DNA from: Chara braunii
Lineage: Eukaryota; Streptophyta; Charophyceae; Charales; Characeae
Reading direction: 5' to 3'
Length of the DNA stretch: 29,774 bases
Assembly: GCA_003427395.1 (NCBI GenBank)
Contig: BFEA01000903.1
Location: forward strand, 203,833 to 233,606
How positions within the stretch are numbered: position 1 is the first letter of the stretch; every line of letters starts with the position of its first letter. The notes under the pieces were generated by a model that saw only the letters and a program-made list of their open reading frames with translations, was not told the DNA's origin and searched no databases. This document shows, in pieces, positions 18,243 to 29,726 of the stretch. Position numbers and translations under genes: made by a program.

Positions 18243-19867
18243 ATGAGCGGAACAGACCCTGTGGATGAAAGAGTTGACGATAGGAGACTGACACGTTCGA
18301 GGGCCCTTAGGGTCCCGCACGTGTACCAGGCCCTACAACCGGGAGACGAAAGACGGCTTCAGGCCGACCGTAGAGCCCGTGCACTAGCAGCAGCTAGGGC
18401 AACAGCGAACGTTGCAGCTAGGGAACAGGCTGCAGCAGCAGCCAGGGCAGCCGCCATGTCTGGCGCAGCAACAACCGGGGCTGCATCTTCTTCAGGGACT
18501 AATGGGAACCAGTTGGGAATGCCAACAAGTTCCACAAGTTTCACGGGCACTTCCGGTTCAACAGGTTCTAGGCAGTCTACTAGTCAAATGGCGGGCTCGC
18601 AGTTCAGCCCGCTGACCCCACGTGAGAGGGAGCTCAAAGAGATCCAGCAGGTCGACAGGCTCCGCCAGAAGTTAGAGCAGGACCTGAAAGATGCTACTGA
18701 TAGAGAAAGAGAGATGAAAACTAGAGCAGCTAGGTTTGAGACTTTAGAGGCTGACAAGGCTGAATTAGAGGGCTTGGATGAGTCATTAATGGATGACCAC
18801 ATAAAGACGTTGAAAAATAATATGTTATCGCTGCATGCGCATGTGGACAATAGATTAGACTTCATGCAGAGCACTCTAGACCAAATCCTCGATGTATTGA
18901 CAAGGCCAGGATTCCGGCCACCAGCACAATCGCCGTTGCCGTTATCGGCAATGTCAGGCCCCTTTCCAGTTCAAGCTGGTACACAGCCAAGTGGTACGTT
19001 TGCAGCAGCCTCACAGACTGTTGCATCTTCTCTTCGGGTCCAGCGGTGATTGCTACATCACCGCAACAACCTGTTCCACCACAGGGACAGCAGCAAGGTC
19101 AATGGTATCCTAAGACCCAGATGAAACCGCCTCTTGCCTTCTCAGGCGAGAGAAAGGACGAGGAACTCAACACATGGTTGAGAACGGTCCCGGTTTGGGT
19201 GAAGGCAAAGAGGACCTTGCCTGAGGACGAAGTGGTAACTGCTGCATCCTACCTTGAGGGTAAGGCAACCAAGTAGCTAGATGAAGTAGTTGTAAAGGCC
19301 GGGTACGGGCGACGCATGGCGGACTGGGCTAAGTCTCTAACGTTAGACCAGTTCATGAAAATGGTAGAAGCTCGATGGCATAATCCACAGGAGGCACAAA
19401 AGGCCACTGATGCCATTAACAAACTAGACCAACGAAAGTTCAGGTCAATTAGAGAGCTTACGATTACCGTTGAGAGCCTGATCCTCGTCCCAGGCATCAA
19501 CTACAGTGACCAGTTCCTGTTAACAACGTTTGATAAATGTTTGCCAGAGAACATCAGGAACTTGCTGGCCAGCGAGGCACGCATAGAGTATCATTCGTTT
19601 GAGACATTGTCTAGGAAGGCTTTAGATTTGGAGGCCACTCTGGGCAATGCTCAACCAACTTCACAGAATGACTCAAAGAAGAAGAAGAGTCCTTATGAGT
19701 GGAAGAAGAATGGAGCAAAGTTGATGATGGTTGAGTCTCATGGGACTCAAACTGAAATTGACGAACTCTCTGACCTGATGAAGTATTCAGAGTATGATGG
19801 CGAGGAGGTAGCTGAGGGTAGCACCCTCGCCGTGGTAGTTAAGACTCACGATTCTTCTGTATTTTAG
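18243..19867 (+). pseudogene. Gypsy-like gag, frameshifted, one nonsense codon, truncated
   Basis: ATG at 18243 opens a 268-codon frame: an Arg-rich N-terminus, an Ala/Gln-rich and Ser/Gly/Thr-rich linker, then a coiled coil (E-L-K-E-I-Q-Q-V-D-R-L onward, about residues 130-215). A slip near 19030-19045 moves coding to frame 2. There the retrotransposon gag capsid fold is recognisable: F-S-G-E-R, L-N-T-W-L, A-A-S-Y-L-E-G-K-A-T-K, then TAG (19274-19276) exactly where the family has Trp, then A-R-W, L-D-Q-R-K-F and F-L-L-T-T-F. It ends at TAG 19865 through a rearrangement, before any zinc knuckle. Gag would form the virus-like particle that packages element RNA. Confidence 0.75.
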
Positions 19868-19884
19868 GCGAGGAGGTAGCTGAG
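19799..19884 (+). other. Rearrangement junction with filler DNA
   Basis: An 18-bp block GGCGAGGAGGTAGCTGAG occurs at 19799-19816 and again at 19867-19884. Between them lies GACTCACGATTCTTCTGTAT (19843-19862), identical to 16806-16825 in the LTR-side region. This pattern of short copied patches is typical of template-switching repair. It marks where gag was cut from the rest of the element. Confidence 0.65.
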
Positions 19885-20713
19885 CGTCGTTCTCCGTTCT
19901 CCACGTCGCATTACACGCCGCATTAGCGCTAAAGTTAGCGTTCCGCTTCGTTTTTATGGCTTGGCTGCACCACTCCAATGTCAGGGAGGAAAATAATTCT
20001 TTTTAAGGGAGATAGCTTGCTCTTCCCCCAAGGAATCTACATGCACAGCCTCATCAGACAAGCAGTACAGTACTACAGTGAACAACAAAAGTCAATCATG
20101 CAAATCGTTTGGTATGTATGATGGGACACCGGACCCGGTTTCCTGCAGGTGCCGCTCCCCACCCATAGATGGAGCCACCCCGAGAGTGTTAGTGATGCCT
20201 GCTCTTATCATCACACCTGACATTACCTCGGTTGTTGTTTTCGAACAAAAAAAATAGGAAGAAGACATGCCGATCAAATAACATAAGCGCTGCCTCTCGG
20301 ACATGTTGTGCCAAAGCGGCGAAGCAACCTCCTACCTTGTTTGCTATGAATCTTGTCTGAGGTGGGTACAAGTTGTATACAACTCTTCAGCTTGAACCTG
20401 AAGAAAGAGGGGAAGTTGAGGATGGAGAAGGAGAGGGAGTAGGACGCTAGAGCTTCCTACAGAGATACAGAAAGGGTAATACCTTAAAGATAGCCGGACT
20501 TTGGAGTCTGCTCTTCTTCAGGGCGACGAAGCTTCTTCAATCGGGCAGGAAGTGGGTAACCCCTTCACTCCGGTGTCTCCCTCCTCCTACTTGTTCCCTA
20601 TTTATTGAGGCTTTAGATACATTAGTCGTAAAAACTTTGTTGTCTTTCATTAATTGTTTTGGCAATAGATTACCGTTTTCTTGTCTTTCCTTTGACTCAC
20701 TCAATATCCTCTC
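19885..20713. other. Flank and probable LINE 5' UTR, no gene
   Basis: No recognised coding frame. A small palindrome GCGCTAAAGTTAGCG lies at 19926-19940. The last few hundred bases, ending in TCTCATGG, are likely the 5' UTR of the LINE ORF1 that starts at 20714; no promoter motif can be named. Confidence 0.45.
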
Positions 20714-22681
20714 ATGGCTTTCGATGCCCCTCCGCCTCCCTCAATACCCCCAACACCCACAGTCGTTTCGGCCATGGCGCAGTGCGAAAAGGATCGTATT
20801 AAGGGGATTCTCTCCGATTGTTATACTGAGGGCTTGTTGCCAGAAAACCTGAAAGCCGATAGGGTAGAAGTTGGGGAAGACTTCGTGCAGGTCGTAGTCA
20901 ATTCAGAAATGTACGCTGTCCAGGAGGAATGACTTATAGAGAATGCGTTTTTTGTGTTTTTCAATGCTTACTCTAAATCCTTCCCTGTGAAAGTCAAGAT
21001 TCGGTTGACTCGTATTTACGAAAGTGCTTGGGCTAGGAGGGGAATTGCTGACGCACCACCAGAAAGGGGAGTATTCCATAATAAGGGATACAATTTCATA
21101 ACGTACGTGGTGTCAGATAAAAAAATCGCGGAATGGTTGTTGAGAAAAAAGAAAGACACAGTATCGTTGGATGATAAAACTTTCAAAATTTCGTTTCGCC
21201 CCTGGATGTCAGAGACCGAGCTGTTTGAATGGAGGGAGGCTAAAAAAAATTGATTCTTCTTGATACGTTGCATGTATGTCCCTGTGGCTGCCTTGCCCTA
21301 TGTAGCTGCGACAGTCAAAGAAGCGTTTGGTACTATCTTGAAAAAACATGATACGTATTCGGAGTTAAATTCGCCTGAACTGAAGAACATCCAGTTTGAT
21401 CTGGAGCCAGGGACCAAAATCCGTTATAAACCTTATTCAAATTCTTATTATTAATATGAAACAAGGAGGTTAAGTGGTGCACGCCCAAACTCCTTGGTGC
21501 CAGGCCTGTATACAACATTTCCATTGGGAGGGCGATGAATCATGCCCGTCCAAAAAGCCTGATCCCCGATAAAAAGAAAAGGCTACCCAGGGGAAAGTTA
21601 ATGAGGAGGCCCCCAAGGCAATTGCTAACGGTAAGCTGCCCAGGGGACCGAAAGACCTCCCTCCCCCCCTCCTCGCCTGGGCCGGTGGGACCCGGGGATC
21701 ATTCTCGGGCCAATACTGGAGTAGGGATGAATCAAAGGGTGGGCAGAAGGACACTTCGGGGCCAAGGGATGAAGGACGGGGGCCTAACAAGGATAAGGAG
21801 CCAGAACATAACGATGCAATCATGCAGGATGTTGAGCCAGAGAGGGTGGTAAGTGGGGGAGATACAGGCGTAGAACATGCTCGCTGAGGATGGGGTGGGA
21901 CCCCCCCAATCCAAAGAGCCTCTGGTCTCTCCTACACAGCAGGAACTCGACCGTAAAGGGAAGAAGAAAAGAAAAGGAAAACTAGCATCTAAGAAAAAGG
22001 GCAGCGCAAAAGCTTCTGCTGCAAAGGAGTGGAGAGAAGATGGAAGAAAGAAACAGATGACAATTAACATAGAAAATAAATGCTCCCAAAAGACCAACTC
22101 CCCATACCTGCCCTTCAGGAACGGGGGGGAGGAGATCTCCCTTCGGATCCAATCCAAGATTCAACTCAAGCGGTTCACTCGGAAGGGATGGATGAGAAGG
22201 GTGCAGACAGAGAAGCAGTTGATGCTCAGAACAAGGAAGGGGGGGAGATCCAAAATCCCCCCCCCCCCCCCCCGTCCTGCCCACCCCTCGCCTATTGCTT
22301 CTCAGTCTGGATCGCACGTGTTGGAGGTTCAGAAGGAAGGAACCCCCATATCTGGGCTTAAAACATAGGAGGAGACTTTTTTTGTGTCCGGGGAAACAAG
22401 CGAAGACGATGGCAACACTAAATTATTTGTTGGTGGAGAAAACCGGCGCTTATACCATGCATATGAATAACTTATTCAATGTGCCTCACTCAGACGATGA
22501 TTTAGAAGTCAGCAGCGAGGCTAAAGTCAAGCAGGGATCTGCAAATAAGAAGAAAATCCTTACTGTTACAGATCCTATGGCGGACCACCTCCCTCTCTAT
22601 CCGTCGGAAAGTGAGTCTGAGGATGAACAAAATGGAGGATCGGATCAAAAACAAATTTTCCCCTCCAGAGGGTTTGTTTGA
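20714..22681 (+). pseudogene. LINE ORF1 remnant (gag-like, zinc knuckle), heavily decayed
   Basis: ATG at 20714 in good context starts a Pro-rich N-terminus. Frame 2 then continues to 21454 despite TGA at 20930-20932 and 21251-21253. The region Y-N-F-I-T-Y-V-V followed by I-S-F-R-P-W and a hydrophobic V-P-V-A-A-L-P-Y-V block resembles the DUF4283-type RNA-binding region of plant LINE ORF1s. A frameshift then exposes a CCHC knuckle in frame 3: Cys 21498, Cys 21507, His 22 nt on at 21522, Cys 21543. The tail is acidic and lysine-rich and spread over several frames (21576-22260), with a last piece ending in S-E-S-E-S-E-D-E-Q at 22595-22681. ORF1 would bind element RNA. No ORF2 is recognisable downstream. 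Confidence 0.6.
22257..22273 (+). repeat. C17 homopolymer
   Basis: Seventeen C in a row inside the LINE ORF1 tail. Length errors here could account for one of the apparent frame changes. Confidence 0.8.
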
Positions 22682-24492
22682 CTCCCGCCAGGGGGCAGAG
22701 AAGAGATGAATAATGACAAACAGGGAGGTACAGGGGAGAGGGAGGGACAGCTATCCCTTTTCCACTTCACAATCTCTTCCCCGACTCCGACTTGGAAACC
22801 ATGGGGGGACAGGTCTTGACTCGACAAGAACCAGGTCTTTACTTCATCAGTTAAAAGGCCCAGAATAGAAGGCCTGAAGACTCAGTCCAGACCAGTGGAA
22901 GAAGAGACTAGGTTTATGGGGAGGAAGTGGTCATATCTTCACCTCTAAAGCGAGGAAGGACCCAATCCGATCGGCCAGCTCAACGGTCTCTGGCCTTGGC
23001 ATCCTCCATGCGCACGCTCTCCAGGGGGGAGAAGGGGAAAGGGTTGATCCCTGAGTACCTGATTCCTCTCATATGCTCGCACGAGGCACATGGACCAAGA
23101 TGCTTAACTTTTATGGGAAAAGGCGAGACTCTCGTATTTCAATCAATACTTTTAAAGAGCTCCCCGTCCTCGGTTATGATTTGTAATTTAGTCAAAATTC
23201 AGTTATTGCAGGGTCCAGGGGAGGTAAATCTCCTTCCGGTCGCTAAAGTGGCACATGTGACACCCAACCTCACGCCCAGCATGACTTCCTGATCGGAGTG
23301 GGATGCGGGACTGGAAGTGTGAAAAAGGGTGTGCAAAGGATTTTACGAAAGTGGGGGTGGAGTCCCAGGTCGGAACTGAGATCTCCTGTGGCAATTTTCG
23401 GGGGTATACGCGTAGAGAGGGTGTGCTTAGAAGGGAAGCTGATGATGTCGTGCAACATAAGGCAGATGGCATGCGCAGTGCATCTTAGGCTAAAGATCCG
23501 GGGCACCTTTCCGCTATCACCGTACTGATAGATCTAAACACTTTTGCATTCTCGAACAAAATCCCAACAATATTGCCCTTACCAACGAATTCAATCTTTT
23601 AATCCCGATAAGAAATGGGAATCACCATCTCCTCTGATTTTGCGTCCGTGGCCGCTTGTGTCGCTCAATCAGGCGCTGACACCCTCCAGCTTCGGTTCGG
23701 GCTTGTCGAGCGAATTCCGAGGCTCGATAGGCCTGGTGCCGCCGACACTTTTCGCACAGTCTGTGGGGCCAATAGCGGGCTATGGAATTCCACGACACCA
23801 CCGTGAGTTGATGATATGGGAGGAGAAGGTGAAAGGGAGGGAAACTGGTGGTAATAACGACGAAACCGGGGGATATGAAATACTGCGTGTTGCAGGTATC
23901 CGGGTAATCGGGACCCCTAGGATCGTTAGTTATGGCACAGTGAAAGTCCCTCGCATACTATCGATCGCTTTCTGTCACACAGGGGAATTCCGGGTTTCTT
24001 AAGTTCCCCCGCCGTCTGAGTTGTTCACCTTCCCAGTATTCGCGGTATTCCGGGTCCCTCAGACTCTCACGATCGGACATCCAAGTGGGAAATTCCACAA
24101 CCATATCCGTTTAGGACGCTTGGTCTCCGGCATCCTCATACGGAGTTCCAGGCTGACTCGCGCGGGCGAGCACGTACGTAGCGACTCGGCTTCCTCGGGA
24201 TCGCGGTCGTACGTGAGCGTGCACGTGAGAGACAGTGGGGTGGTTCAACGGGTCAATTGCATTCATCATGCATGCAGACATCCTATCCTGCGGCGTCGGG
24301 TGAGATCCGATCATCACATATCATACATTAAACAAAAAAAAGAGAGGAAGAAAGGGGGGGGGGGGAGAAAGGATCGTCAACTTTTTATAACATTAATGTT
24401 GATCGAAAGTTAATCTACTAAACTAAAACATCCATGATCGAGCGTATGGCTTGCGCAAATGAACAACAGTACACAGAGTCGAAATGGACATG
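22682..24492. other. No supportable gene
   Basis: Fragmented ORFs in all frames, no domain recognised. The first part may be decayed LINE sequence, since the ORF1 tail runs into it. From about 23680 the sequence changes character and repeatedly uses GAATTCC or ATTCCGGGT-like blocks (23713, 23798, 23984, 24046, 24091). A G12 run lies at 24354-24365. Confidence 0.45.
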
Positions 24493-24828
24493 GCAACACA
24501 AGCCTGAAAATCCGAAAGGATCGCTAATAAAGGGGACTCACATTCATTCCATGCATACATACAAAATACAAACTACAAGAAAAATCCGAGACGATTTACA
24601 AAAGCAGTCCAAAAAGAAGGCCGCGATAAAATCGACCATATCCGGATTCAAAATTATATCGCAACACAAGACGGAAAATCCGAAAGGATCACTAATAAAG
24701 GGGACTCACATTCATTCCATGCATACATACAAAATACAAACTACAAGAAAAATCCGAGACGATTTACACAAGAAGTCCAAAAAGAAGTCCGCGATAAAAT
24801 CGACCATATCCGGATTCAAGATTATACA
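24493..24828 (+). repeat. 168-bp tandem duplication
   Basis: Two copies, 24493-24660 and 24661-24828, starting GCAACACAAG. They differ at about ten positions and have no indel. Because 168 is a multiple of three, an ORF (24434-25117) runs through both copies, but it then continues into a CT microsatellite and shows no domain. Confidence 0.85.
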
Positions 24829-24887
24829 GAGGAACATAAGAAAGGAAGGAAACATTGAAAAAAACGTTATCCTGGACCCACACAATT

Positions 24888-24889
<2 letters not shown>

Positions 24890-24943
<54 letters not shown>
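24890..24943 (+). repeat. CT microsatellite
   Basis: About 26 CT units with one TT interruption near 24930. Reading frames through it give artificial SL or ER repeats. Confidence 0.9.
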
Positions 24944-25971
24944 CGCGCTCCCGATGTGGGCAGTCCGTCGCCGCGCATCAACACAAAGTTGTCACCCCGC
25001 GTGGTTCGAGCATGCAAGCCAGGTTCGCCTGTGCGCCACAACCCGTCGTGGCCCTGCACGTCAACCCCGCATGACCGACACCAGCTCGTCGGATTGCCCA
25101 ACTCTCCCGCCCCCTAACCTTTCCACTTGCTCGTTAGCCGACCCTCACTGATTGTGCTAACCTCGAAATTCTTAGAGAAACAACTAATCACGCTTGCGGA
25201 ATTTATAGCATGCACGCCTGCGCGAAAGGCACGGGATTAAGCCCAGTTGGACAAGAGGAGAAAGAAAGAGGAAGTGCTTGCATGTGCATGGCCAAGTCGC
25301 GGCGTGGGGGTCGTAGCCACACTCCACGCATCGATCCCGTCATGCAGGTGCTCCGACCAATTAGAACCGAGTATGCGTGGTGAGGAAGAAGGAGAAGGAG
25401 GGTAAACACGAGGGAACCTTAGAAAGAAGAAAAATACAGTTACAACCGCGCCCGCCAAAAACGATAGTTACAGAAGATTAAGGGCGTGATCCAGTCAGAG
25501 CCCAGTTCCCAGCGCAGCAAGATGCGCGCAAGCGCGGCGCAACAAAATTCAGAGTACCTCAATTCCTAAGTCATAATTGCAAAGAGAAATTCCGAAAAGA
25601 CAGAAAGGAAAACAATTTCGCGAGCCCATCAGTTGAAAATTCAAAAAACGATATCCCCGCGCGATGATCGCGCCAAAAATCCTCAGCAGAACAAGAAGGA
25701 AGCTATGGTACAGTTATTCCCCGCGCCCGTCATAGCGCGACCACCCAACCGTTGGTACGGGATTTTCCCGATACTGATCCGACAACTTCCAACAAAAACG
25801 AAAAGAAATGAGGGCATCCATGCAACTAGCCCGCCCGACCCATCTTTCTACAGCTCACCCCTTCGAGCCGTCGCATTCCCCCAAGTAGCTTCGCGCAGAA
25901 AGTCGCTCGATCTCAGAAAGTGGTTCGTCACAGCACGCCACCTGGTCGACACTCCGAAAGGGGGAAAAGTT
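24944..25971. other. No gene found
   Basis: Roughly 1 kb with no recognised coding region or RNA gene. The plus-strand ORF at 25633-26412 (259 codons) crosses the inverted-motif cluster, has no domain and seems to be chance. Confidence 0.45.
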
Positions 25972-26515
25972 AGGCTCGGACCCCACCGGCCGGCGGCTGG
26001 AAAAGAAGTGTGGCCACGAAAAGCGGGCAAGTCATTTGGGAAAATTGGAAAGTACTTTTTCCGGGACCCCACCGCCGAGGACCAATTGCTCTTGGAAAAC
26101 CCTTTGCAAATCAGTTCAGCCAATCTTTGCCTGTTTCCGTTGGCACTCGCTTGTTTTGATCTTTTTTCCGTTTTTTTTTTTATTGTTTTTTTGTGGCACT
26201 CTTCAATGTCTTCATCTATATTGGCGGCTGCCTCCGATGGGAACACAAACCTTGCAGGTCCCCGATGCCAACGGATGGCGTTTTGCCCTCCCTACCCTGT
26301 TGGAGGACGTTTTGGAAAAGAGCGTCGGCCGCGGGTGGAGACTTTTTCATCCGCCTGCCATGTAGAAACACGGCTGGCGGTGTTTTGGAAACGGAGGTGG
26401 GGTCTGAAATAGACGCCGAAAGACCTCTGGAAAACTTCCTAGCGGCCCGGTGGGGTCCGAAAACACCCTTCCATGCGAAAACTTTTCCAGCCGCCGGGCG
26501 GTGGGGTCCGAGCCT
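25972..26515. repeat. Nested inverted repeats built on GGTGGGGTCCG
   Basis: The 34-bp arm at 25972-26005 (starting AGGCTCGGACCCCACCG) recurs inverted at 26482-26515 with one mismatch. Inside, TTTTCCGGGACCCCACCG (near 26055-26073) has an inverted partner at about 26442-26463. A further forward copy of the core is at 26394-26404. Total span is 544 bp. It may be a non-autonomous foldback DNA element or the remnant of inverted duplications; no target-site duplication was identified. Confidence 0.6.
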
Positions 26516-26795
26516 TGGACCGTTGTTGGCCTTTTTGGATCGCTGTCAAAGTAGGTTCATTATGAGTCCGGTTGTACTTCACGTCAGTTCTTTGGATCAA
26601 CATGATTTTGGTGACTTATGATGATTTCGAAGACTATATGGTCCACAGAGCTCAAACTGAGCCCCCTTTTTTTACTCTGCGCTTCAAGGTTCTTTTTGGA
26701 AAGCTTAGGTTCTTTGGTAGAGGTACTGTACTCGGTGTCCAGCAGAGTTCAAGAGAAGTATTTGAATCAGAGGGTTTGGTCTTCGAGCTTGACTG

Positions 26796-26992
26796 GTAAG
26801 CGAAACGGGCTGATGCTGCCAGGATAACTCCGGGTTGAATTGTGAGGTCCCCGACCTCTTTTTTTTTTTTTTTTGTTTTTTTTGTTTTTGTTTTAAAGAA
26901 CAGTCCTGCACATTTAATCAACTGAAGGAGAGGCCGGGGACCTCACAATTCCACCCGGGGTTATCCCGACAGCATCAGCCGGTTTCGCTTAC
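26796..26992. mobile_element. 197-bp foldback (MITE-like) element
   Basis: Left arm 26796-26861 and right arm 26929-26992 are inverted copies with about six mismatches. They start GTAAGCGAAAC outward and contain ATTGTGAGGTCCCCG. The loop is mostly a T-rich tract (26860-26894). No target-site duplication is evident, so transposon class is unknown. Confidence 0.75.
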
Positions 26993-27000
26993 ATCCAACA

Positions 27001-27318
27001 GGGCTGACAACTCTCATAAAAGAATAATTTATACCAATAGGTGACAACCTCTTCACTAACACACAAGCTCCTCTGGATCTCTTGCCAAAACGTTCCAGCA
27101 ACAATACTATAAAATATAAGTCACAAATCAGCTACATATTCTATAATACAACAGACATTTGGGCTGGCAACTCTCATAAAAAAACAATTCTTGCCAGTAG
27201 GTGAAAACCTCATCAATAACACACATGTTCTTCTGAATCTCTTGACAATACGTTCCAGCCCCAGTGTTCCTGAATATAATTCTAAAATCAGCTACCTGTT
27301 CTATTCTACATCAGACGT
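27001..27318 (-). repeat. 160-bp tandem repeat at the LINE 3' end
   Basis: Plus-strand units start with GGGCTGACAACTCTCATAAA at 27001 and GGGCTGGCAACTCTCATAAA at 27161. They are clearly related but diverged at about one base in six by eye. Read on the minus strand they would be the element's terminal 3' UTR repeats. Confidence 0.75.
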
Positions 27319-27610
27319 CTAGTACGACGACTCGGACTAAACGGCCGGGTGGAAACCCTTGTTCCTCTGTATACAAGACACTCTCCTAACGGACCACTGC
27401 GTCCCTAAAGAACCGAGTGTCCTGGTTATAGTTCCCGGTACTCTCTAACCTCCCCCCTATCGACCAAGTACCCTGGTCCCGTTACTCTAATGGTTTCCCC
27501 CTACCTAACAGACCTACTCCCAGTCCTCCCTTCTAACCTTAATTACTCAACCACCTCAAAATCACCAGGCCTCGTGTGGTATGTACCCCTACCAGTTGAT
27601 TTCCTTTCGC

Positions 27611-29575
27611 TCATGATCTCAGAAACCAGCAAAGGTTCCTACTTGGGCCCTTACCACACCTGGCTTTCCTGCGCCAGTCGGCCCAGATAGCTCTCCTTAG
27701 ACCTCTCTTAATGCCTGTCTTGATCTCCAGATCCGAGAAAGGACGCCCTTCAAATCCGGCTCTTTTTCTATCTGCCCAGATCAAAGAGCATATTACCCCC
27801 CTGGCCACATGTGCCACATACGACCAACCTTTCTTCCCATATTGAGCGTCCCCTTCAAAACCCACCAAAACCCATCTTTCGTTCCACTCTATCCCCTCTC
27901 CCCCTATCCTTTCCCAATGATCCTCCCACCACCTCCACACCCTTCTTGAGGCCGGACAATCCCACCACAAGTGCTTCGTGGATTCAAACGGCCAAGAGCA
28001 GCGAGGGCATGTCAACACCACCTCCATCCCTCTGCTACAAAGCCAAACTGCGGAAGGGGTAACCAAGAAAGACAGCATCCACAACAGGCTCGCTTGTTTG
28101 AGGTCTGACAAGGAGAGTAGAATACTCCACAGTTCAAGGAACTCACTCTCTTTCCCCTAAAGGTCCTCCAAGAGGACAGTACTCCATCTTGATATTGCCA
28201 CCCTTGCTGGACTTCTCCTTTTGCTAGTAGCCAACCTATAAGACTCCTTGAGTGTGAGGTTGGAGAGATCTAGACCCTGTGGATTTGCCCTCGAAACAGT
28301 ACCTTGTTTCCACTGCCAGGCTAGGGTGTCTATTGAAAGCTCTCGCAGGGGAACCCTGCCCACCCATCTTGTGGAAAATATTGTCCCTCTCCGGTTTCTT
28401 GTTTGAATGACTCTCACTTGGAGGGGGTTTATCCATTGCCTGATAGTTTCTTCTTCCCCGGGGACCACCAACGCAGGCTGCTCCCCTGACTGCTCCCCCA
28501 CTTTCCATTTCCGAACCTCTCGGAAACCACAGTCTGTCAGGCGTTGCACTTCCCGGAGGTCCTCGTGCCAACGCGGTCCGGCCCTCCGAGCCCAGCAACT
28601 GTTTCTAGTGGTCTGGAATGGCTTGCAATAGTTGTTGTCAGTGCTCCTCTAAGTGTCACAGTCCTTGCAAGGCAGGGAGAATTTCTCCGAAGGGTTTCCA
28701 TGATCCTTGAAGGTCGGCCCACAAGTGTATAATTCTGGAGATTCCCCTGCGGATCCAGGCCCTACCGAAAGTCCCCGGGGCTGATCTTGCGGCGAAGGGA
28801 GTCCCCTCACTGTTTAGGATGAACTCATTTTCAAACAGCCCCTGTCTCAAGATCTCCTCTTTCGTGGTTGGCGACACCGGGACTTCAGGTGGGAGACGAA
28901 GCCAGACCCTTCTTACTGCTTCCCAGAACTCCGAAAATAGTTTCTTCTTCAGGAAGGATTTTGTGAAAAAGCAAAGCCAGACGTCTTCTGCACGGCTCCG
29001 ACCCCAATCCTTCATCAGGATTTTTTTTGCTAACAAAATTCAATCCTCCTTACTGTCTGCCATAGCCACCCTGACCAGCCACTGCCTCAGTTGCGCCTGG
29101 TTCTTCTGCTGCGGGTCGACTGACCCAGACCCCCTTGTTCCTTGGGGTAAGTGATAAGTTCCCAGGCGACTTTCGACATAAATCCCTCTTCAGTTGACGC
29201 TCTAGGCTTCCAAAGAAACTTGGAAGCCAGTCTTCGGATCTCTGCGACCACTGCTGCAGCGAGCTCTCTGACTGTTCCTACAAACGAGATGAGGGAGAAT
29301 AATGCCACGTTGATGACTGTGGCTCTGGCCATGAGCGACGGATGCCAGGCCGGTCCCCATACCTTTAGTCTGGCCAGAACCCTTTGCTGCAAAATTGCTC
29401 CCTGTGTGATGCTCATTAGCCGAGTGCTTACCATTACCCCTAAAAAACGCTCTCGGGTCTCCGGGTCGACCCTTTGCATGCGCCAATCCACCTGTAGTAC
29501 CCTACCCTCTGGCAACAAATATTGAGATTTGTTCCATTTATCTAGAGTCTCCGATAGCAGTGAGCTACGTAGCAC
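27611..29575 (-). pseudogene. LINE ORF2 C-terminal part: RT thumb and zf-RVT
   Basis: Minus-strand pieces are collinear. 29575-29087 carries the post-catalytic RT region of plant LINEs: W-R-M-Q-R-V, then L-K-V-W-G-P, then M-A-R-A-T-V-I-N, F-L-W-K, and K-E-Q-G-G-L-G. A frameshift leads to 29036-28656, an alpha-helical connector (F-W-E-A-V-R-R-V-W, G-R-A-W-I-R-R-G-I). A second shift leads to about 28600-28157, then TAG (28157-28159), then 28111-27611 in the same frame. The last piece has the zf-RVT zinc motif C-P-R-C, nine residues, H-L-W-W-D-C (residues 35-52 from the first Met). The catalytic palm and the APE endonuclease lie beyond the truncation, so it cannot be active. Confidence 0.75.
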
Positions 29576-29580
29576 CCTAG

Positions 29581-29688
29581 GCCGCGGCCGCAGAATCCTA
29601 GTCCGCGGGGGGTCGATTTTGATAGGTATAAAAAAAAATTAAAAATTTGGAAAAAAATAAATATTCATTTATTGACTGTTTTTTTTAA

Positions 29689-29726
<38 letters not shown>

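Larger units (their letters stand above)
16647..19862 (+). mobile_element. Gypsy-like LTR retrotransposon, 5' part only
   Basis: It consists of a candidate LTR end, a primer-binding site, a 1.3-kb leader and a broken gag. No protease, RT, integrase or 3' LTR follows. The element is cut at about 19862, where a 20-bp piece identical to its own LTR-side sequence (16806-16825) is found. The left boundary at TGTTGACATC is a guess from the TG rule, so the LTR length of about 300 bp is uncertain. Confidence 0.6.
27001..29580 (-). mobile_element. LINE 3' fragment, 5'-truncated
   Basis: Minus-strand element: the coding tail (29575 down to 27611) is followed by a 3' region of about 600 bp ending near 27001 in two tandem repeats. 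The 5' edge near 29580 abuts GC-rich and AT-rich low-complexity DNA, consistent with the usual 5' truncation of LINEs. No poly(A) is visible at the 27001 end. Confidence 0.65.

Noticed and set aside
18237-18270. CTGATGA at the gag start as a hammerhead; also 2602, 11866 and 15861
   Set aside because: No suitable stem II followed by GAAA and no flanking stem I at any of these sites.
24712-25101. ORFs with ER or SL repeats
   Set aside because: Translations of the CT microsatellite.
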